This document shows positions 62,173 to 64,000 of a DNA stretch of 64,000 bases, piece after piece. Source of the stretch: Wuchereria bancrofti. Lineage: Eukaryota > Nematoda > Chromadorea > Rhabditida > Onchocercidae. The stretch spans positions 9,098,479-9,162,478 of the forward strand of contig SSBO01000003.1 of the NCBI GenBank assembly GCA_005281725.1. Direction: 5' to 3'. The translations under genes and the position numbers were made by a program. The stretch's first letter is position 1, and the number at the start of each line of letters is the position of its first letter. The notes beneath the pieces were generated by a model, which did no database searches, was not told where the DNA came from, and saw only the letters and a program-made list of their open reading frames with translations.

Positions 62173-63473
62173 TCAATAAAAACAAATCGTATGCAAAATA
62201 TTCCGCCGGCTGTTATTCTGTTCAAATTCTGTTAGCACTTCATCAATTTCATTATCTAAATCTTCGCAAGCTTCTAACTGAAATACCACAAAAAATGCAA
62301 AAATATATATGAACTGAATATAAATATTTAGAAAATACTTCCCTGTCAAGATGTCGAGAAAGAAATATCAAATATCTAATTACCTCACATCAGTCGAAAG
62401 AGAGAAAAAAAAACTGGTCCCATAATTATCAAAATCTAAGCCATCCCATCACTGACTCCAACCAAAGTTGATGTGCAAGACAAAGATTATTCATTAATGA
62501 GTAGCAAAGGCTTCTTTTAAATCTAAATCCGATAGCTGAAGTTCACTTGCATAAAAATCACTGTTGAATTTCATTCGATACACAAAAAGCAATAGCAACA
62601 ACATATTAAAATATGAAGCGATGCTTAGCAACTTGCTACTTCCCGTAATGATACTTAGAACTATTCCGAGAAAGCAATTCAATATACAAACCTTAGCACA
62701 TAAGTCGCAAACAAATAAAGCTCCTATTGTAGCTTCTTCATGATTATCCTGTATATCAATATTGATGACATGGACACTGTCACCTTCATTTGTGTCACGC
62801 GTCTGTAAATCTTCCACTATCTAAAACAAAACACTTCTTTAGCTTACATAAATAAGAATAAAAATATTAATCCAACAAACTATCAAAACTGATTAATAAA
62901 ATAGCTTACAGTGCAATTTGCATCAATGTTGACCGACCTTTCGAAAGGAATTCATAATGTCACAAATGGCCCAGCACAATTTTTGCTATCATTCATTGCA
63001 AATTGGTAATCAGCAAAGATATGAAAACGAATCTCACCTGATCATACACTCTCTCCTCCAAGCATATTATCACATCAAATTTCCCACTGAAATGTTGAAA
63101 CTTCTGTGGCATATCCTTTATTCTACGATTACGATCCAACATATTCAACAAACCATTCTGCGTATATCTGAAAATATTCATTAATTAAAATATTAATTGA
63201 AATAAAATGGAAAGATACATTTCTTTATGTAATCTGAATATAACACGAAGACAGGTATAAACATGTAGCAAAACATAGCAAAACCAAAAGGACAGAGGAA
63301 AATAAAGAGAACAGAACGATGCTTACAATTGAGGGTCTTTTTGTTTCAGGTCATTGTATATAAAATCATATGTGGCCACACCAAAATCATAGCAATTTGG
63401 CCTATCCGGTGTAGGTCCTGGTAATTTGACCTGACTTCCTGAACCAAATGATTCTACACTGAAACCCCTCTTC
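62173..63473 (-). CDS. SSU72: RNA polymerase II CTD phosphatase SSU72 (5' exon missing)
   Basis: Four exons join in phase: 63473-63327, 63167-63038, 62820-62692 and 62277-62173 (TGA). Together they give the last 170 residues of a protein normally about 195 long. Highly conserved blocks are present: KRGFSVESFGSGSQVKLPGP, YTQNGLLNMLDRNRRIKDMP, LEERVYDQIVEDLQTRDTN, VHVINIDIQDNHEEATIGAL, and the C-terminal family signature ILHTICFY. SSU72 removes phosphate from Ser5 and Ser7 of the Pol II C-terminal domain with the symplekin complex, and acts in 3' end processing and termination in the nucleus. The first visible exon begins with one base completing a codon, so an upstream exon carrying the N-terminus and the catalytic C-x5-R loop must exist. 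It is not between 63474 and 63551, nor recognisable up to the window end. Confidence 0.95.
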
Positions 63474-63551
63474 CTGAAAATGAAAAACGTTGAGATATCA
63501 AAATTTCACATATGAGTCATTCTTTTCTTCAGTGTGTTATTGTGATGGTCG

Positions 63552-64000
63552 TTACAATACTCTTTGTTCTACGACATTCTTTATTACATTAAATTTGCTA
63601 CTACTAATTTGTGACAAAGTCTTCTTAACATTTTCATAATCACAAATTTGTAGTGGGACCACACCGAATTGAGCTTTCAACCTTCTTATGTTGAAAACAA
63701 ATCTTCTTAGTCTTCGCATAAAATAAAATAACTAGAAACAATTGTCAAGCCCAATATAGTATCTCTTAAAAACCTCTAGAAGAAAGCCAGCCCTGCTAAC
63801 TCAAGAAGCAGTATCACTATGAGCCGATCAAGATATCAACTATTTTTCAATAAATTCTAGAAAAGACAAAAGCAATTTTCCATTCTTACGATACATCCGA
63901 GCTGTCTCACAACTACACCACCGATGTTATCTTGAAATGAAAGAGCAACATAATGTTTAAACAGTTCTACTTCGAATTCAATGGCGATATAATCAAAACT
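63552..64000 (-). CDS. 3' end of an unrecognised gene, cut by window edge
   Basis: Two exons on the minus strand: beyond 64000 to 63890 (reading FDYIAIEFEVELFKHYVALS, then FQDNIGGVVVRQLGCI, ending at a strong GTAAGA donor) and 63731-63552 (LFYFMRRLRRFVFNIRRLKA, then QFGVVPLQICDYENVKK, ending VVEQRVL and TAA). Both are phase 0 and codon use is protein-like. Family not recognised. The stop lies only about 80 bases upstream of the first visible SSU72 exon on the same strand. It therefore sits either within SSU72 intron 1 or just ahead of an SSU72 gene lacking its first exon. Confidence 0.5.

Noticed and set aside
1..64000. CRISPR arrays, prokaryotic operons, tRNA or rRNA genes
   Set aside because: The tandem repeats here lack unique spacers, and no cloverleaf or ribosomal sequence was recognised. 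The gene structure is clearly that of an intron-rich eukaryote.

Overview
The window is eukaryotic and reads as nematode DNA. Genes have many short exons with GT-AG introns. Polypyrimidine-AG sites sit just upstream of start codons, as expected for spliced-leader trans-splicing. There is a cuticle collagen, and the intergenic DNA is extremely AT-rich and full of homopolymers and simple repeats. The combination fits a spirurid (filarial-type, clade III) worm; that placement is inference from composition and gene structure, not from a marker gene.

Layout: 2.7-5.6 kb (+) secreted cysteine-rich repeat protein, 5' end not found; 5.8-8.2 kb (-) complete cuticle collagen; 10.3-11.8 kb (-) unrecognised protein, 5' end not found; 13.4-14.2 kb higher-order minisatellite; 14.9-17.7 kb (+) complete CHMP7, an ESCRT-III protein; 17.7-28.2 kb gene-poor, with a long perfect hairpin at 21.4 kb and a 28-bp satellite at 23.0-24.1 kb; 28.2-31.2 kb (+) 202-residue membrane protein; 33.4-33.8 kb (-) about 64-residue membrane protein; 33.8-40.6 kb gene-poor; 40.6-44.1 kb (+) complete prostaglandin reductase 2-like enzyme; 45.6-46.8 kb (+) complete RNA polymerase III subunit RPC9/CRCP; 47.2-49.6 kb (-) degenerate Rho-family GTPase keeping a C-terminal CAAX-like box; 50.9-54.0 kb (-) 406-residue unrecognised helical protein; 55.8-60.7 kb unresolved GC-richer stretch with coding-like fragments, possibly an eroded gene or retroelement; 62.2-63.5 kb (-) SSU72 phosphatase without its first exon; 63.6-64.0 kb (-) 3' end of another gene cut by the window edge.

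The genes are mostly unrelated housekeeping and secreted functions: nuclear-envelope and endosomal membrane remodelling (CHMP7), Pol III transcription (RPC9), Pol II CTD dephosphorylation (SSU72) and lipid-carbonyl reduction (PTGR2-like). PTGR2-like and RPC9 lie head to tail, and a trans-splice-type acceptor precedes RPC9, so a two-gene operon is possible. The most unusual items are the pseudo-Rho protein, the higher-order minisatellite abutting CHMP7, the module-per-exon secreted gene, and an apparent gene nested in intron 1 of SSU72. Exon joins were checked by hand for reading phase; no alignment or database search could be run.
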